Numbered from the stretch's first letter, positions 45,125 through 53,875 are shown. The stretch is DNA of 64,000 bases from Curtobacterium sp. 458 (GCF_030406605.1 NZ_CP129104.1:3052687-3116686), one strand, 5' to 3'. Notes: generated by a model not told the origin, from the sequence alone. Program-made: numbers and translations.

Positions 45125-46348
45125 ATGCGCGCAGTCGTCTGGCACGGCATCGGGGACATCCGACTCGACGAGGTCCCGGAGCCCACCATCCAGCACCCCG
45201 AGGACGCGATCGTCCGCATCACCAAGAGCGCGATCTGCGGGACCGACCTGCACTTCGTCCGCGGCACGATGGCACCGATGGACGCGGGCACGATCCTCGG
45301 CCACGAAGCGGTGGGCGTCGTCACCGAGGTCGGCGACGCGGTCCGCGGCTTCAGCCCCGGTGACCGCGTGGTCATCAACTCCACGATCTCCTGTGGCGCC
45401 TGTCGGTACTGCCGGATGGGCAAGACGGCACAGTGCGACGTCGCGAACCCGAACGGACCGCAAGCAGGCACGAGCTTCTTCGGCGGTCCGCAGTCGACCG
45501 GCCCCGTCAACGGCCTGCAGGCCGAGTACGTGCGGGTGCCCTGGGCGCGCAACACCATGCACCCGCTGCCCGAGAACGTCAGCGACGAGCAGGCAATCCT
45601 GCTGTCCGACATCTTCCCGACCGGCTGGTTCGGCGCCGAACTCGCCGGTGTCACCCGCGGCGACGTCGTCGTCGTGTTCGGCGCGGGCATCGTCGGTCAG
45701 TTCGCCGCCGCCTCGGCGTACAAGCTCGGTGCTGCGCGGGTCATCGTCGTCGACGGCGAGGAGACCCGGCTCGCCGCGGCGCTCGAGCAGCACTGCGAGG
45801 TCGTCAACTACAACACCGAGGACCCCGTGCAGGCCATCACGGCCCTCACGAACGGGATCGGCGCGGACTGCGTGATCGACGCCGTCGGGATCGACGCCGA
45901 GCGGCCGAAGCACGGTCCGGCGGCGGTCGACGACCAGCAGGCGGCGGACTTCGACGACGAGGTGGCGCAGGTCGCGCCCGACGCCTCGGCGAAGGGGCGC
46001 GGCGAGGAGCAGCAGTGGAAGCCGGGCGACGGGCCGTCGCAGGCTGCGCGCTGGGCCGTCGCGTCGGTCGCGAAGTACGGCCGGATCGGCATCATCGGCG
46101 TCTACGGGCCGACCGCCGAGCACTACCCGATCGGCGAGGCGATGAACAAGAACCTCACCGTCCGGATGGGCAACTGCGACCACCACTCGGTGACGCCCCC
46201 GCTCATCGACATGGTCGCCGCGGGACAGTTCGACCCGACCGCACTGATCACCGAGCACGAGCCGATCGGGTCGGCGATCGAGGCCTACGAGGCGTTCGAC
46301 CGGCGCGAGCCGGGCTGGATCAAGGTGGAGCTGGAGGCGACCCGATGA
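45125..46348 (+). CDS. Zinc-dependent alcohol dehydrogenase
   Basis: 407 residues, medium-chain dehydrogenase. Catalytic-zinc elements SAICGTDLHFVRG and LGHEAVGVV, structural-zinc cluster CGACRYCRMGKTAQC, and coenzyme loop VFGAGIVGQFAAASA. It resembles glutathione-independent formaldehyde-dehydrogenase-like enzymes by its extra length. A charged 40-residue segment (about 258-300) is inserted between the nucleotide-binding half and the C-terminus. ATG follows GGAAGAGGAAG. Its stop overlaps the next start (ATGA), so the two dehydrogenases are co-translated. Confidence 0.92.
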   Translation: MRAVVWHGIGDIRLDEVPEPTIQHPEDAIVRITKSAICGTDLHFVRGTMAPMDAGTILGHEAVGVVTEVGDAVRGFSPGDRVVINSTISCGACRYCRMGKTAQCDVANPNGPQAGTSFFGGPQSTGPVNGLQAEYVRVPWARNTMHPLPENVSDEQAILLSDIFPTGWFGAELAGVTRGDVVVVFGAGIVGQFAAASAYKLGAARVIVVDGEETRLAAALEQHCEVVNYNTEDPVQAITALTNGIGADCVIDAVGIDAERPKHGPAAVDDQQAADFDDEVAQVAPDASAKGRGEEQQWKPGDGPSQAARWAVASVAKYGRIGIIGVYGPTAEHYPIGEAMNKNLTVRMGNCDHHSVTPPLIDMVAAGQFDPTALITEHEPIGSAIEAYEAFDRREPGWIKVELEATR

Positions 46349-47265
46349 GCACGGACGACCAGGCAGCGCCCTCCGACCAGTACGGCTGGGCGGACCCCCG
46401 CACCCGCTACCCGGACGTCTCACCGGAGCCGCAGACGCAGGCCGAGCCGGGCCTCCAGTCCGAGATGACGCCGGTGCCCGACCTCGGTGAGTCGACGTAC
46501 CGGGGCACCGGCCGGCTCGCCGGCCGGAAGGCCCTCGTGACCGGTGGCGACTCCGGCATCGGCGCCGCCGTCGCGATCGCGTTCGCGCGCGAGGGCGCCG
46601 ATGTCGCGATCGCGTACCTGCCCGAGGAGCAGTCCGACGCCGACCACGTGGTCGAGCAGATCGAGGCGGCCGGACGCACCGCGGTCGCCGTCCCCGGCGA
46701 CCTCCGCGACCGCTCGTACGCGGGCGAACTCGTCGAGCGCGCCGTCGAGGGGCTCGGCGGGCTCGACGCGCTCGTCAGCGTCGCGGGCAAGCAGCGCTGG
46801 CAGCCGGACCTGCTCGACATCACCGACGAGCAGTTCGAGGCCACGTTCGACGTCAACGTCTTCGGCCTCTTCCGCCTCGTCAAGGCGGCACTCCCGCACC
46901 TGCAGCCCGGCTCGACGATCACCACGACCGCATCGATGGAGGCGTACAAGCCGGCTCCGGACCGGCTCGACTACGCGGCGTCGAAGGGTGCGATCAACAA
47001 CTTCTCGAAGGGGTTGTCGCAGCTGCTCGTCGAGCGCGGCATCCGGGTGAACGTGGTCGCCCCCGGCCCGACGTGGACCGTGCTGCAGCCGAGCGGCGGG
47101 GTCGACCCGTCGACGCTGCCGGAGTTCGGGTCGAGCGAGTCGCCGATGGGGCGTGCCGCGCAGCCGGCCGAGCTGGCACCGGCGTACGTGTTCCTCGCGT
47201 CGCAGGAGTCGAGCTACGTCGCCGGCGAGACGCTCAACGTGAACGGCGGCATGGTCACGCCCTGA
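46345..47265 (+). CDS. SDR-family oxidoreductase, general-stress type
   Basis: 306 residues. A 50-residue polar N-terminal extension (QYGWADPRTRYPDVSPEP...) precedes the SDR core, as in the YdaD/YhdF/YghA group. Cofactor loop ALVTGGDSGIGAAVA, catalytic Ser/Tyr/Lys in TTASMEAYKPAPDRLDYAASKGAINNF. Start overlaps the dehydrogenase upstream by 4 bases. Together with the DUF3140 and DUF7218 genes this looks like a small stress-protection cluster. Confidence 0.9.
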   Translation: MSTDDQAAPSDQYGWADPRTRYPDVSPEPQTQAEPGLQSEMTPVPDLGESTYRGTGRLAGRKALVTGGDSGIGAAVAIAFAREGADVAIAYLPEEQSDADHVVEQIEAAGRTAVAVPGDLRDRSYAGELVERAVEGLGGLDALVSVAGKQRWQPDLLDITDEQFEATFDVNVFGLFRLVKAALPHLQPGSTITTTASMEAYKPAPDRLDYAASKGAINNFSKGLSQLLVERGIRVNVVAPGPTWTVLQPSGGVDPSTLPEFGSSESPMGRAAQPAELAPAYVFLASQESSYVAGETLNVNGGMVTP

Positions 47266-47288
47266 CGACGGCGACCACGACCTCGATC

Positions 47289-47350
47289 CGGCCGGTGGCC
47301 GATCCGGTGCGCGATCCCCGGGGTGCGCGCACCGGATCGGCCACCGGCCG
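47289..47350. terminator. 25-bp perfect inverted repeat after SDR gene
   Basis: Arms 47289-47313 and 47326-47350 are exact reverse complements over 25 bp with a 12-nt loop that is itself palindromic (CCCCGGGG). It lies 23 bp after the SDR stop and is one of the strongest hairpins in the window, a likely terminator without a T-run. Confidence 0.8.
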
Positions 47351-47442
47351 TCCCGGGTCCGCCTGCCGTGCCGTCGTTCCACGCTGGTACTGTCTCGGGG
47401 GCGCGGCCGGGGTGGTCGCGCGCAGGAGCACAGGGGGAACGC

Positions 47443-48141
47443 ATGAGCACGACACCACCGAGCGGCCCGACCGGCGAGCCGCAGCAGCCCGGCCAGCAGC
47501 ACCCGGCGCAGCCGCAGGCCGGTCAGCAGTACCCGGAGCAGCCGCAGGCCGGTCAGCAGTACCCGGAGCAGCCGCAGGCCGGTCAGCAGTACCCGGAGCA
47601 GCCGCAGGCCGGTCAGCAGTACCCGGAGCAGCCGCAGCCCGGCCCGCCGTACCCGGGCCAGCCGTACCCGGGACAGCCGTACCCGGGGGCCGCGCCGTAC
47701 GCGCCGCCGCCGAAGGCCTGGCGGTCCCGTGCCGCCGCGATCGGCATCACGATCGCGTCCGTCGTCGTCGCGGCCGTCGTCGCGTTCGGCGTCCGGTACG
47801 CCATCACGTCGGCGATGCAGCCCTCCGCCCAGGAGCAGGTCCAGCAGGGCGTGACCGAACTGAAGAAGGACTACGACCTGCCGAAGCAGATCGACTCCGT
47901 CACGACGCTCACCGACATCGAGGCACGCGGCAAGGCCATCCGCTACGACTACACGATCTCGGAGTCGGTCGACTCGTCATCGGTGCAGCAGAGCACGCTG
48001 CGGCAGTCCGTCGTGTCGAACGCCTGCACCACGAGCGCGACGAAGAAGTTGCTCGACGACGGCATCGGCATGCAGTACCACTACGTGTTCGCGAGCGACC
48101 AGAAGACGCTGGACCTCGCGATCAGCAAGGCCGACTGCTGA
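47443..48141 (+). CDS. Repeat-tailed single-pass membrane protein
   Basis: 232 residues. A Pro/Gln-rich cytosolic N-terminus contains five tandem decapeptides (QAGQQYPEQP-type) and then PYPGQPYPGQPYPG. One membrane segment follows (AAAIGITIASVVVAAVVAFGVRYAIT), then an extracytoplasmic domain of about 120 residues (LKKDYDLPKQIDSVTTLTDIEARGKAIRYDYTISE) with two cysteines. Unknown family, similar in layout to actinobacterial DUF4333-type proteins. The ATG follows GGGGGAACGC. Confidence 0.75.
   Translation: MSTTPPSGPTGEPQQPGQQHPAQPQAGQQYPEQPQAGQQYPEQPQAGQQYPEQPQAGQQYPEQPQPGPPYPGQPYPGQPYPGAAPYAPPPKAWRSRAAAIGITIASVVVAAVVAFGVRYAITSAMQPSAQEQVQQGVTELKKDYDLPKQIDSVTTLTDIEARGKAIRYDYTISESVDSSSVQQSTLRQSVVSNACTTSATKKLLDDGIGMQYHYVFASDQKTLDLAISKADC
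47491..47640. repeat. Tandem 30-bp repeats in coding sequence
   Basis: Five 30-bp units (47491, 47521, 47551, 47581, 47611), the middle three identical and the outer ones slightly changed, encode QAGQQYPEQP-type decapeptides. The number is a whole codon multiple, so copy number could vary without a frameshift. Confidence 0.9.
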
Positions 48142-48174
48142 CGCGTCGCCGCGCGTCGTGACGGACGGGCGCAT

Positions 48175-48270
48175 CCCGCTCAGCGGCGACGCGGAGCGTT
48201 GCGCGGGGTGCGCCGACCGAGCCTGCGAGGGAGGACGGTGCGGGCCGGCACGGTGCCTCCCGTCCGTCAG
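48175..48270. repeat. About 100-bp intergenic element, copy 2
   Basis: Related to 36073-36172 (see there). It ends with the GGAGGC-family arms GAGGGAGGACGGTGC and CGGTGCCTCCCGTCC. It lies between the convergent membrane-protein and DUF998 genes and could terminate both. Confidence 0.55.
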
Positions 48271-48920
48271 GCGGAGACCGCAACGGTGCGGCGGAGCAGG
48301 AGCACGCCGGCGACGCCGCCCCAGATCGTCAGCGTGTCGAACGCCAACCGCTCGACGAGGCCGACGCCCACCGCGGCGGCGGCTCCCCCGCCGACCGCGC
48401 TGACGAACAGGCCGAGGCCGACCACGGACACCGCCGTCGCGGCGAGCGTCACGACCGCCAGGGTCCCCATGCCCGTTCGCCGGGCGGCGAGAGCGGCCAC
48501 GACCATCCCGGTCCACTGGACGGGAGCCTGTGCGAGCGCGAACGCCTCGTGCGCGGCCGGTGCCTTGTCGAGCGGCGTGACACCGACGCCGACCACGAGC
48601 AGACCGCCGACCGCGAGCAGCACCGGTCCGACGACCCCGAGCGGGCGGGACCGGGCCAGCGTCACGGCGATCGCGCCGACCGTCAGCAGCAGACCGTTCA
48701 CCACGGTGGCCGCGTTCGCGACGACGTGCAGCGGTGAGCAGACGGTGCGTTCGACCCTGGTGCCGGCGTCGAACACACCGCAGGTGGTCGCGCCGAGGTC
48801 GCTGATCGTGTTGTCGGCCCAGGAGTACCGGCCGGGCCACGCCGCCGCCACCAGGAGCTGGGCGAGGAGCGCGATCGTCGCGGCGATCCAGGACCATCCG
48901 GCGAGCTGCTGTTTCCCCAC
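48267..48920 (-). CDS. DUF998 membrane protein
   Basis: 217 residues, about six membrane segments. It opens LAGWSWIAATIALLAQLLVAAAW, followed by YSWADNTISDLGATTCG, the DUF998 signature (NxISDLG), then SPLHVVANAATVVNGLLLTVG. Unknown function. GTG 48920 is chosen since residues further upstream are polar and cysteine-rich; an ATG 36 codons upstream is in frame. Confidence 0.82.
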   Translation of the reverse strand: MGKQQLAGWSWIAATIALLAQLLVAAAWPGRYSWADNTISDLGATTCGVFDAGTRVERTVCSPLHVVANAATVVNGLLLTVGAIAVTLARSRPLGVVGPVLLAVGGLLVVGVGVTPLDKAPAAHEAFALAQAPVQWTGMVVAALAARRTGMGTLAVVTLAATAVSVVGLGLFVSAVGGGAAAAVGVGLVERLAFDTLTIWGGVAGVLLLRRTVAVSA

Positions 48921-49072
48921 CTGAGCGATCGTACAGGGTGCGCTGTTGCGGTCGGTCCGTGGCAGTTCGGTGACAGCACACGAGCCGACGCACCGGGATT
49001 CGGGGCTCATCGGTGGGCGTCCGGACACGGAGCTGCCGCACGGCGGTCACACGCGGGACCTAGCGTGCCGCC

Positions 49073-49213
49073 ATGACGTTCCCGACGCACGAGACCGACG
49101 ACTCCCCCGCCCAGGACGACCTGGTGGTGCTGCTGCTCGAGGTGGCGATCGCCGTGACGTTTACCGTGATCGTCGGTCTCGCCGTGTTCTGGGTGCTCCC
49201 GGTCACGCGCTGA
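49073..49213 (+). CDS. Small single-pass membrane protein
   Basis: 46 residues: MTFPTHETDDSPAQDDL then a membrane segment (VVLLLEVAIAVTFTVIVGLA) and VFWVLPVTR. ATG 49073 follows a TAGCG promoter-like region; the stop at 49213 overlaps the convergent histidine-kinase stop by 11 bp. Composition fits a real small membrane protein; no family known. Confidence 0.55.
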   Translation: MTFPTHETDDSPAQDDLVVLLLEVAIAVTFTVIVGLAVFWVLPVTR

Positions 49214-50480
49214 CACCCGACCGTGCGTCGGGGTCGGCCGCCCGGAGCTCGACGACCGCCGCCGCTCCGTCCCCCGGGTCCTCGAGCCGGAGTACCGCCC
49301 CGAACGCGGCGAGGTGCTGCAGCACGATGGCGAGCCCGATGCCGGCACCGGCGTGCGATCCCAGCGCACCGAAGCGCCTCGGGCCGTCGCGCAGCAGCTC
49401 CTCGGGGAACCCGGGGCCGGCGTCGCGGACGGTGAGCGTGGTGCCCTCGGTGCGGACGACGACCGGTCGGGCGCCGTGCCGTTCGGCGTTCGTGACGAGG
49501 TTCGTCACCGCCCGTGCGAGGTGCTCCGGGTCGACCATCACCGTGTCGGTCGGCTGGGCGTCGCGCTCCACCCGGCCGTCCAGCCCCTCGCGTCGGAGCA
49601 GCTCGTCGACCGTGCTCCCGAGGTCGCGCGGGACGGCGTGCACGGCACCGGCGTCGTGCGCGGCGCGTGAGAGGTCGAGCAGGTCGTCGAGGAGCTGGCG
49701 GAGGCGGTCGGCCACCCGTCGCACCCGAGCGGCGTCCGGGCCGTCCGGCAGCAGCTCGGCGGCACCGACCAGGGCGGTGACGGGCGTCCGGAGGTCGTGC
49801 GCCACCTCGGCCGTGACCGCCCGCTCGTGGTCGAGGCTCCGCGCGAGGGCGGCGGCCGTCTCCGCCAGCCCACGGGAGAGCACGGCGACCTCGTCGTCCC
49901 CGGTGACCTCGTCGGGCGTGCGTCCCGCGACGGTGTCGTCCACCGCCGCCGCGGCCCGCCGGAGTCGGGCGGTGAGTCGTCCGGCGGCGATCCAGGAACC
50001 GACGGCCGCCACGGCCGCGGCGAGGACGGCGGCCACGACGAAGGTTCGCTGCAGGTTCGCCCACTGCTCCCGGACCGGGGTGTCGTCGATCCGCGTCGCG
50101 ATGATGCCGGAGCTCTGTCGACGCGCCGCCCACATCGAGTCGCCGTCGTCGTAGGTGACGGGACCGCCGGCGTCGAGCGCCCGTCGGAGTGCCGCCGGGA
50201 GCGCCGAGGGGTCGTCGGTGGCGCGCGGCGGGAGGTTGCCGCCGAACGCCTGGGTCGCCGTCGTCTCGTCGAGCTGCGTGAGCGCCTGCTGCCGGAGCTG
50301 CGCGGTCGCCCCGTCGATCGCGGTCCGCGCGAACACCGCGCCGGCACCGACGACGAGCGTCGTCGCGAGGAGGGTCATGGCGACGGCGGTCCGGAAGCGG
50401 AGGGAGCGCCACCAGGGGACGCGCTCGTTGGGGGCCGCGGGGCGACGCACCGTGTCCGCGGAGGACCACGCCCGGCTCAT
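49203..50480 (-). CDS. Sensor histidine kinase
   Basis: 425 residues. Membrane segments AVAMTLLATTLVVGAGAVF and FVVAAVLAAAVAAVGSWIAAG enclose a short extracytoplasmic region; a HAMP linker and HisKA helix (VAHDLRTPVTAL, His228) follow, then HATPase_c with TNLVTNAERHG and DAGPGFPEELL, GIGLAIVLQHLAAFG. It is co-translated with the response regulator upstream (ATGA overlap), which is itself coupled to a secreted cysteine protein gene. Confidence 0.92.
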   Translation of the reverse strand: MSRAWSSADTVRRPAAPNERVPWWRSLRFRTAVAMTLLATTLVVGAGAVFARTAIDGATAQLRQQALTQLDETTATQAFGGNLPPRATDDPSALPAALRRALDAGGPVTYDDGDSMWAARRQSSGIIATRIDDTPVREQWANLQRTFVVAAVLAAAVAAVGSWIAAGRLTARLRRAAAAVDDTVAGRTPDEVTGDDEVAVLSRGLAETAAALARSLDHERAVTAEVAHDLRTPVTALVGAAELLPDGPDAARVRRVADRLRQLLDDLLDLSRAAHDAGAVHAVPRDLGSTVDELLRREGLDGRVERDAQPTDTVMVDPEHLARAVTNLVTNAERHGARPVVVRTEGTTLTVRDAGPGFPEELLRDGPRRFGALGSHAGAGIGLAIVLQHLAAFGAVLRLEDPGDGAAAVVELRAADPDARSGVSA

Positions 50481-51163
50481 GCGCGGTCGGCCTCGATGCG
50501 GTAGCCGAACCCACGGACCGTCTCGACGACCTCGGCGCCGAGCTTCCGCCGGAGCCGCTGCACGTTCGTGTCGACGATGCGGGGGTCCTGCCAGGTACTG
50601 TCCCACGCCATCGCGACGACCTGCTCCCGGCTGAGGACCGCACCACGCTCGCGGAGCAGGGCCTCGAGGACACGGAACTCCACCGACGTGAGGCTCACCG
50701 GCACCCCGTTCCGCTCGACCCGTCGGGCGCGCAGGTCGATCCGGACGTCGCCGATCGTGACGGCCTCGGACACGACCCCCCGCGCACGGCGGAGCACCGC
50801 GTGGAGCCGTGCCGAGAGGACGTCGGCGTCGAACGGCTTCGTGACGTAGTCGTCGGCGCCGGCGGCGAGTCCCGAGACCTCGTCGACGGGGAGGCTCCGG
50901 GCCGTGAGCAGCACGACGGGGATGCCGAGCGCCGTCAACCGTGCTGTGAGGTCGAGGCCGTTCATCCGCGGCATCGCGACGTCGACGACGGCGACGTCGG
51001 GCACCTCGACGTCCACGGCGGCGAGCGCGTCGACGCCGTCCGCGGTCGGGGTCACGCGCCAGCCTCGGCGCAGGAGGAGCAGCTGGGTCGTCTCGCGCAC
51101 GTCGGGGTCGTCCTCGGCGAGCAGGACGAGCGGGGCCGGTCCGTCGGCGTTCCCGCGTCTCAC
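50477..51163 (-). CDS. Response regulator, OmpR/PhoB family
   Basis: 228 residues. Receiver domain with AEDD, phospho-acceptor Asp61 (VVDVAMPRMNG), Thr87 and Lys109 (YVTKPFD), then a winged helix (VSLTSVEFRVLEALLRERGAVLSREQVVAMAW, VETVRGFGYRIEADRA). Start GTG 51163 follows AGGAGC and overlaps the stop of the secreted protein gene by 4 bases; its stop overlaps the kinase start. Confidence 0.93.
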   Translation of the reverse strand: MRRGNADGPAPLVLLAEDDPDVRETTQLLLLRRGWRVTPTADGVDALAAVDVEVPDVAVVDVAMPRMNGLDLTARLTALGIPVVLLTARSLPVDEVSGLAAGADDYVTKPFDADVLSARLHAVLRRARGVVSEAVTIGDVRIDLRARRVERNGVPVSLTSVEFRVLEALLRERGAVLSREQVVAMAWDSTWQDPRIVDTNVQRLRRKLGAEVVETVRGFGYRIEADRA

Positions 51164-51657
51164 GGGCGCTCCTGGTCGGTGAGGAAGCCGAGGTCGCCCC
51201 ACAGGAAGTGCATGGTGGGTCGGACGGCCCACGCCGGTCGGTCAGCGGCGAACGTGATGCTGAGCCGCCCGTACCGCTGCGCGGCACCGACGGTGGTGGG
51301 GTCGTCGAACCGGACCGCGACCGGGTACGTGGTGACGGAGCCGCCGGCGCAGTCGCACGGGTTGTCGGTGAACACGCCGGTCGCGAGTGCCCGGCTGCCG
51401 CCCCAGGAGGACCAGGTGAGGTCCTCGAGGCGTTGGTCGGCGGACTGGCACCAGATCGGGACGGACACGGGCTCGGCGACGGCCTGGTCGCCGCAGCCGG
51501 CGTAGTAGGCGGTGCGGACGGCGGGGTCGGCACGGACCGGTGCGGCGTCGTGTCCGAGTGGTGCGGCCATGGCGCCGGTGGCGGCGACGAGGACGCTCAC
51601 CACGGCGAGCACGGCGGCGGCGAGGCTGGTGGTCCGCCAGGGGACGGTTCGGGTCAT
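51160..51657 (-). CDS. Secreted cysteine-containing protein, two-component operon leader
   Basis: 165 residues with a signal peptide (TSLAAAVLAVVSVLVAATGAMA) and four cysteines (YYAGCGDQ, PIWCQSAD, NPCDCAGG), so it is probably disulfide-bonded outside the cell. No family recognised. It is first in an operon with the response regulator and kinase, joined by 4-bp overlaps, which suggests it feeds information to the sensor or is its target. ATG 51657 has GGAGG upstream. Confidence 0.65.
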   Translation of the reverse strand: MTRTVPWRTTSLAAAVLAVVSVLVAATGAMAAPLGHDAAPVRADPAVRTAYYAGCGDQAVAEPVSVPIWCQSADQRLEDLTWSSWGGSRALATGVFTDNPCDCAGGSVTTYPVAVRFDDPTTVGAAQRYGRLSITFAADRPAWAVRPTMHFLWGDLGFLTDQERP

Positions 51658-51816
51658 GGTGTGAGCCTCCGTCCTGCCGGTCTCGGTCGCGCTGCAGGGA
51701 TGTGTCAGTCCCGTGACAGATGTTCCCACGCTGTCGTGCGGTTCGGGGACGCCGTGCCTCGTCACCGCGGCGGAGCTGTCGTGGTGCTGCGACGACGGGT
51801 GGCTACGGTCGAGACC

Positions 51817-52530
51817 ATGCAGTTCCACACGCCTCTCGTCCGTTCGGCGATGATCGTCGTCGCCGCGTCCACGCTCGCGCTCTCCGGGTGTGCCGCCTCC
51901 GGCGCCGTGGAGCCGTCGTCCCCCGCGTCCGTCACCTCGGCGGGGTCCGACTCCCCCACGGCGGTGGCGTCCACACCGACGGCGACCCCCGCCAGGACGG
52001 CGGCCGCCTCGGCCGCTCCCCCGTCCCAGGCGGCCGGTGCGACGGGTGCGACCGGTGCGACGGGGAGCGCCGCAGCGGGTGCGGGGGCCGGGTTCCCGTC
52101 CGGGCAGCCGCCGCGGCCCGGCGCGCAGGACGCGTACCCGGAGGCGACGTCGGTCGCCGGGCTGCAGCAGGCGATCGCTGCGACGCCGCACCCCGGCCTG
52201 CAGATCTGCGACGGCGACCTCGCGTCGTTGGTGACGGCCTCGGGCGACCTCCGCGGGGACGGCGGCCAGCAGTACCTCGTGGACACGACCTGTTCGTTGG
52301 CGACCGCGAGCTCGCCGGACGAGGTCGCCGTGTACGACCGGCCGGGCGGGGCGCTCGTCCGGAGCGCGGTGTTGTCGGAGTTCACGGCGAACCGTCCGAA
52401 GCCGAGTGCGTACCCCTACCTGTGGCAGGGCCACACCGTGGTGCTCGCGTACGACGGTGGTGCGTCGTACCGGCTCGTGCGGCTGTCGCCGCGGGGCGAG
52501 ACCACGAGCGACGTCCGTCCGTTCCGGTGA
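51817..52530 (+). CDS. Secreted lipoprotein of unknown function
   Basis: 237 residues. The signal peptide ends in lipobox ALSGC (Cys25), followed by a long Ala/Thr/Ser/Pro linker to about residue 110 including TGATGATGS repeats. The C-terminal domain (LQICDGDLASLVTASGDLRGDGGQQYLVDTTCSLATASSPDEVAVYDRPGG...) contains two cysteines. It resembles FG-GAP/VCBS-poor secreted domains but no family is certain. Divergent from the two-component operon, so it may be under its control. Confidence 0.65.
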   Translation: MQFHTPLVRSAMIVVAASTLALSGCAASGAVEPSSPASVTSAGSDSPTAVASTPTATPARTAAASAAPPSQAAGATGATGATGSAAAGAGAGFPSGQPPRPGAQDAYPEATSVAGLQQAIAATPHPGLQICDGDLASLVTASGDLRGDGGQQYLVDTTCSLATASSPDEVAVYDRPGGALVRSAVLSEFTANRPKPSAYPYLWQGHTVVLAYDGGASYRLVRLSPRGETTSDVRPFR

Positions 52531-52612
52531 GCGGTGACGGACGCGCGTCGGTAGCGTCGGTCGGGTGACGACGGGGTCCTGCCCGCTCCACCGCACCGAC
52601 CCCGAGGACGCC

Positions 52613-53737
52613 ATGCCCTTCCTGCACCGGACCACCGCCCCGATCGACGGCCGGAGGTCGCTGTGGTCCGACCCGTTCGGGCGGCTCGCGGTGCGCTGCG
52701 TGCAGCTCGTGGTGGTCGTCGTGGTGGCGTCGATGATCGTCCTCGCGACCGTGAAGCTGAGCCTCGTGACCGTCCCGGTCCTGCTCGCGCTCATCGTGGC
52801 GTCGGCGCTGTTCCCGCTCGTGTCGTGGCTCCGGCGGCACGGCGTCCCGTCGGTGCTCGCGACGATCGCGTGCTTCGTCGCGGTGCTCGCGGTGATGGCC
52901 GGTGTGACGTGGCTGCTCGTCGCGGCGGTGGCGAACCAGTGGTCGAGCCTGCAGTCGTCGGCGGTGAGCGGGCTGCAGCAGCTGCAGGACGTGCTGCACG
53001 ACCTCCCGGTCCGGATCACGGACTCGCAGATCAACGACGCCGTCGACGGTGTGGTGTCGTTCGTCACGAGTCCGCAGGTCGGCTCCGGGGCGATCGCCGG
53101 CATCTCGGCGGTGACGAACTTCGTCACGGGCGCCGTGCTGATGGCCGTGATCCTCTTCTTCTTCCTCAAGGACGGTCCGGCGCTCTGGGAGTTCCTGCTC
53201 CGCCCGTTCACCGGTGGGCAGTACGACCGTGCTCGTCGGGTGGGCGACCGGGTCGTGCAGACGCTCGGCGGCTACGTGCGCGGGACGGCGGCCGTGGCCG
53301 CGTTCGACGCGCTCGCGATCGGGACCGGTCTGGCGATCCTGGGCGTCCCCCTGACGATCCCGCTCGCCGTCGTCGCCTTCGTGACGTCGTTCATCCCGAT
53401 GATCGGCGCCCCCATCGCGGGCACGCTCGCCGCCCTCGTGACGCTCGTGTCGGTCGGCCCGGTGCACGCGATCATCGTCGTGGCGATCGTCGTCCTCGTG
53501 AACCAGATCGAGGGCAACTTCCTCCAGCCGGTGCTGATGGGCAAGACGCTGAGCCTGCACGGCCTCGTCATCCTCGTCGGCCTCACCGCGGGCACGGTCC
53601 TCGGCGGGGTCACCGGCGCGATCATCTCGGTGCCGCTCCTCGCCGCCGCGTGGGGCGTCGTGCAGGTGTGGAACGGACCGGAGCAGCCGGCGGAGCCGTG
53701 GCGTCAGAAGCGCCGCGAGGACGTCCCCGTCGGCTGA
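52613..53737 (+). CDS. AI-2E-family transporter (PerM-like)
   Basis: 374 residues, about eight membrane segments in the family's arrangement: VQLVVVVVVASMIVLATVKLSLVTVPVLLALIVASALFPLVSWL, later GYVRGTAAVAAFDALAIGTGLAILGVPLTIPLAVVAFVTSFIPMIGAPIAGTLAALVTL and NQIEGNFLQPVLMGKTLSLH, the hallmark of the family. Members move small molecules or sodium/protons; true AI-2 export is shown for few. ATG 52613 with GAGGAC upstream is preferred to an in-frame GTG at 52565. Confidence 0.9.
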   Translation: MPFLHRTTAPIDGRRSLWSDPFGRLAVRCVQLVVVVVVASMIVLATVKLSLVTVPVLLALIVASALFPLVSWLRRHGVPSVLATIACFVAVLAVMAGVTWLLVAAVANQWSSLQSSAVSGLQQLQDVLHDLPVRITDSQINDAVDGVVSFVTSPQVGSGAIAGISAVTNFVTGAVLMAVILFFFLKDGPALWEFLLRPFTGGQYDRARRVGDRVVQTLGGYVRGTAAVAAFDALAIGTGLAILGVPLTIPLAVVAFVTSFIPMIGAPIAGTLAALVTLVSVGPVHAIIVVAIVVLVNQIEGNFLQPVLMGKTLSLHGLVILVGLTAGTVLGGVTGAIISVPLLAAAWGVVQVWNGPEQPAEPWRQKRREDVPVG

Positions 53738-53811
53738 CGCCCCGTCCGTCGGGTGGTCGCCGCGTCGGGTGCTCGCCGTGTCGACGGCGGCAGCCGTCCG
53801 TCGATCCCTGG

Positions 53812-53866
53812 CCACGGCCGGGAGGCACGGTGCGCGTCCGACGCGCACCGCGCCTCCCGGCCGTGG
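53812..53866. terminator. GGAGGC-family hairpin between convergent transporters
   Basis: The outer arms CCACGGCCGGGAGGC (53812-53826) and GCCTCCCGGCCGTGG (53852-53866) pair perfectly. The loop adds an inner stem with GGTGCGCGTC and its complement. It is the most complete member of the repeat family and sits between two convergent genes, a natural bidirectional terminator. Confidence 0.8.
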
Positions 53867-53875
53867 CTGGTGTGG

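Noticed and set aside
47289..47350. Insertion-sequence ends
   Set aside because: The inverted repeat has a 12-nt loop and encloses no transposase, so it is a hairpin and not an IS.
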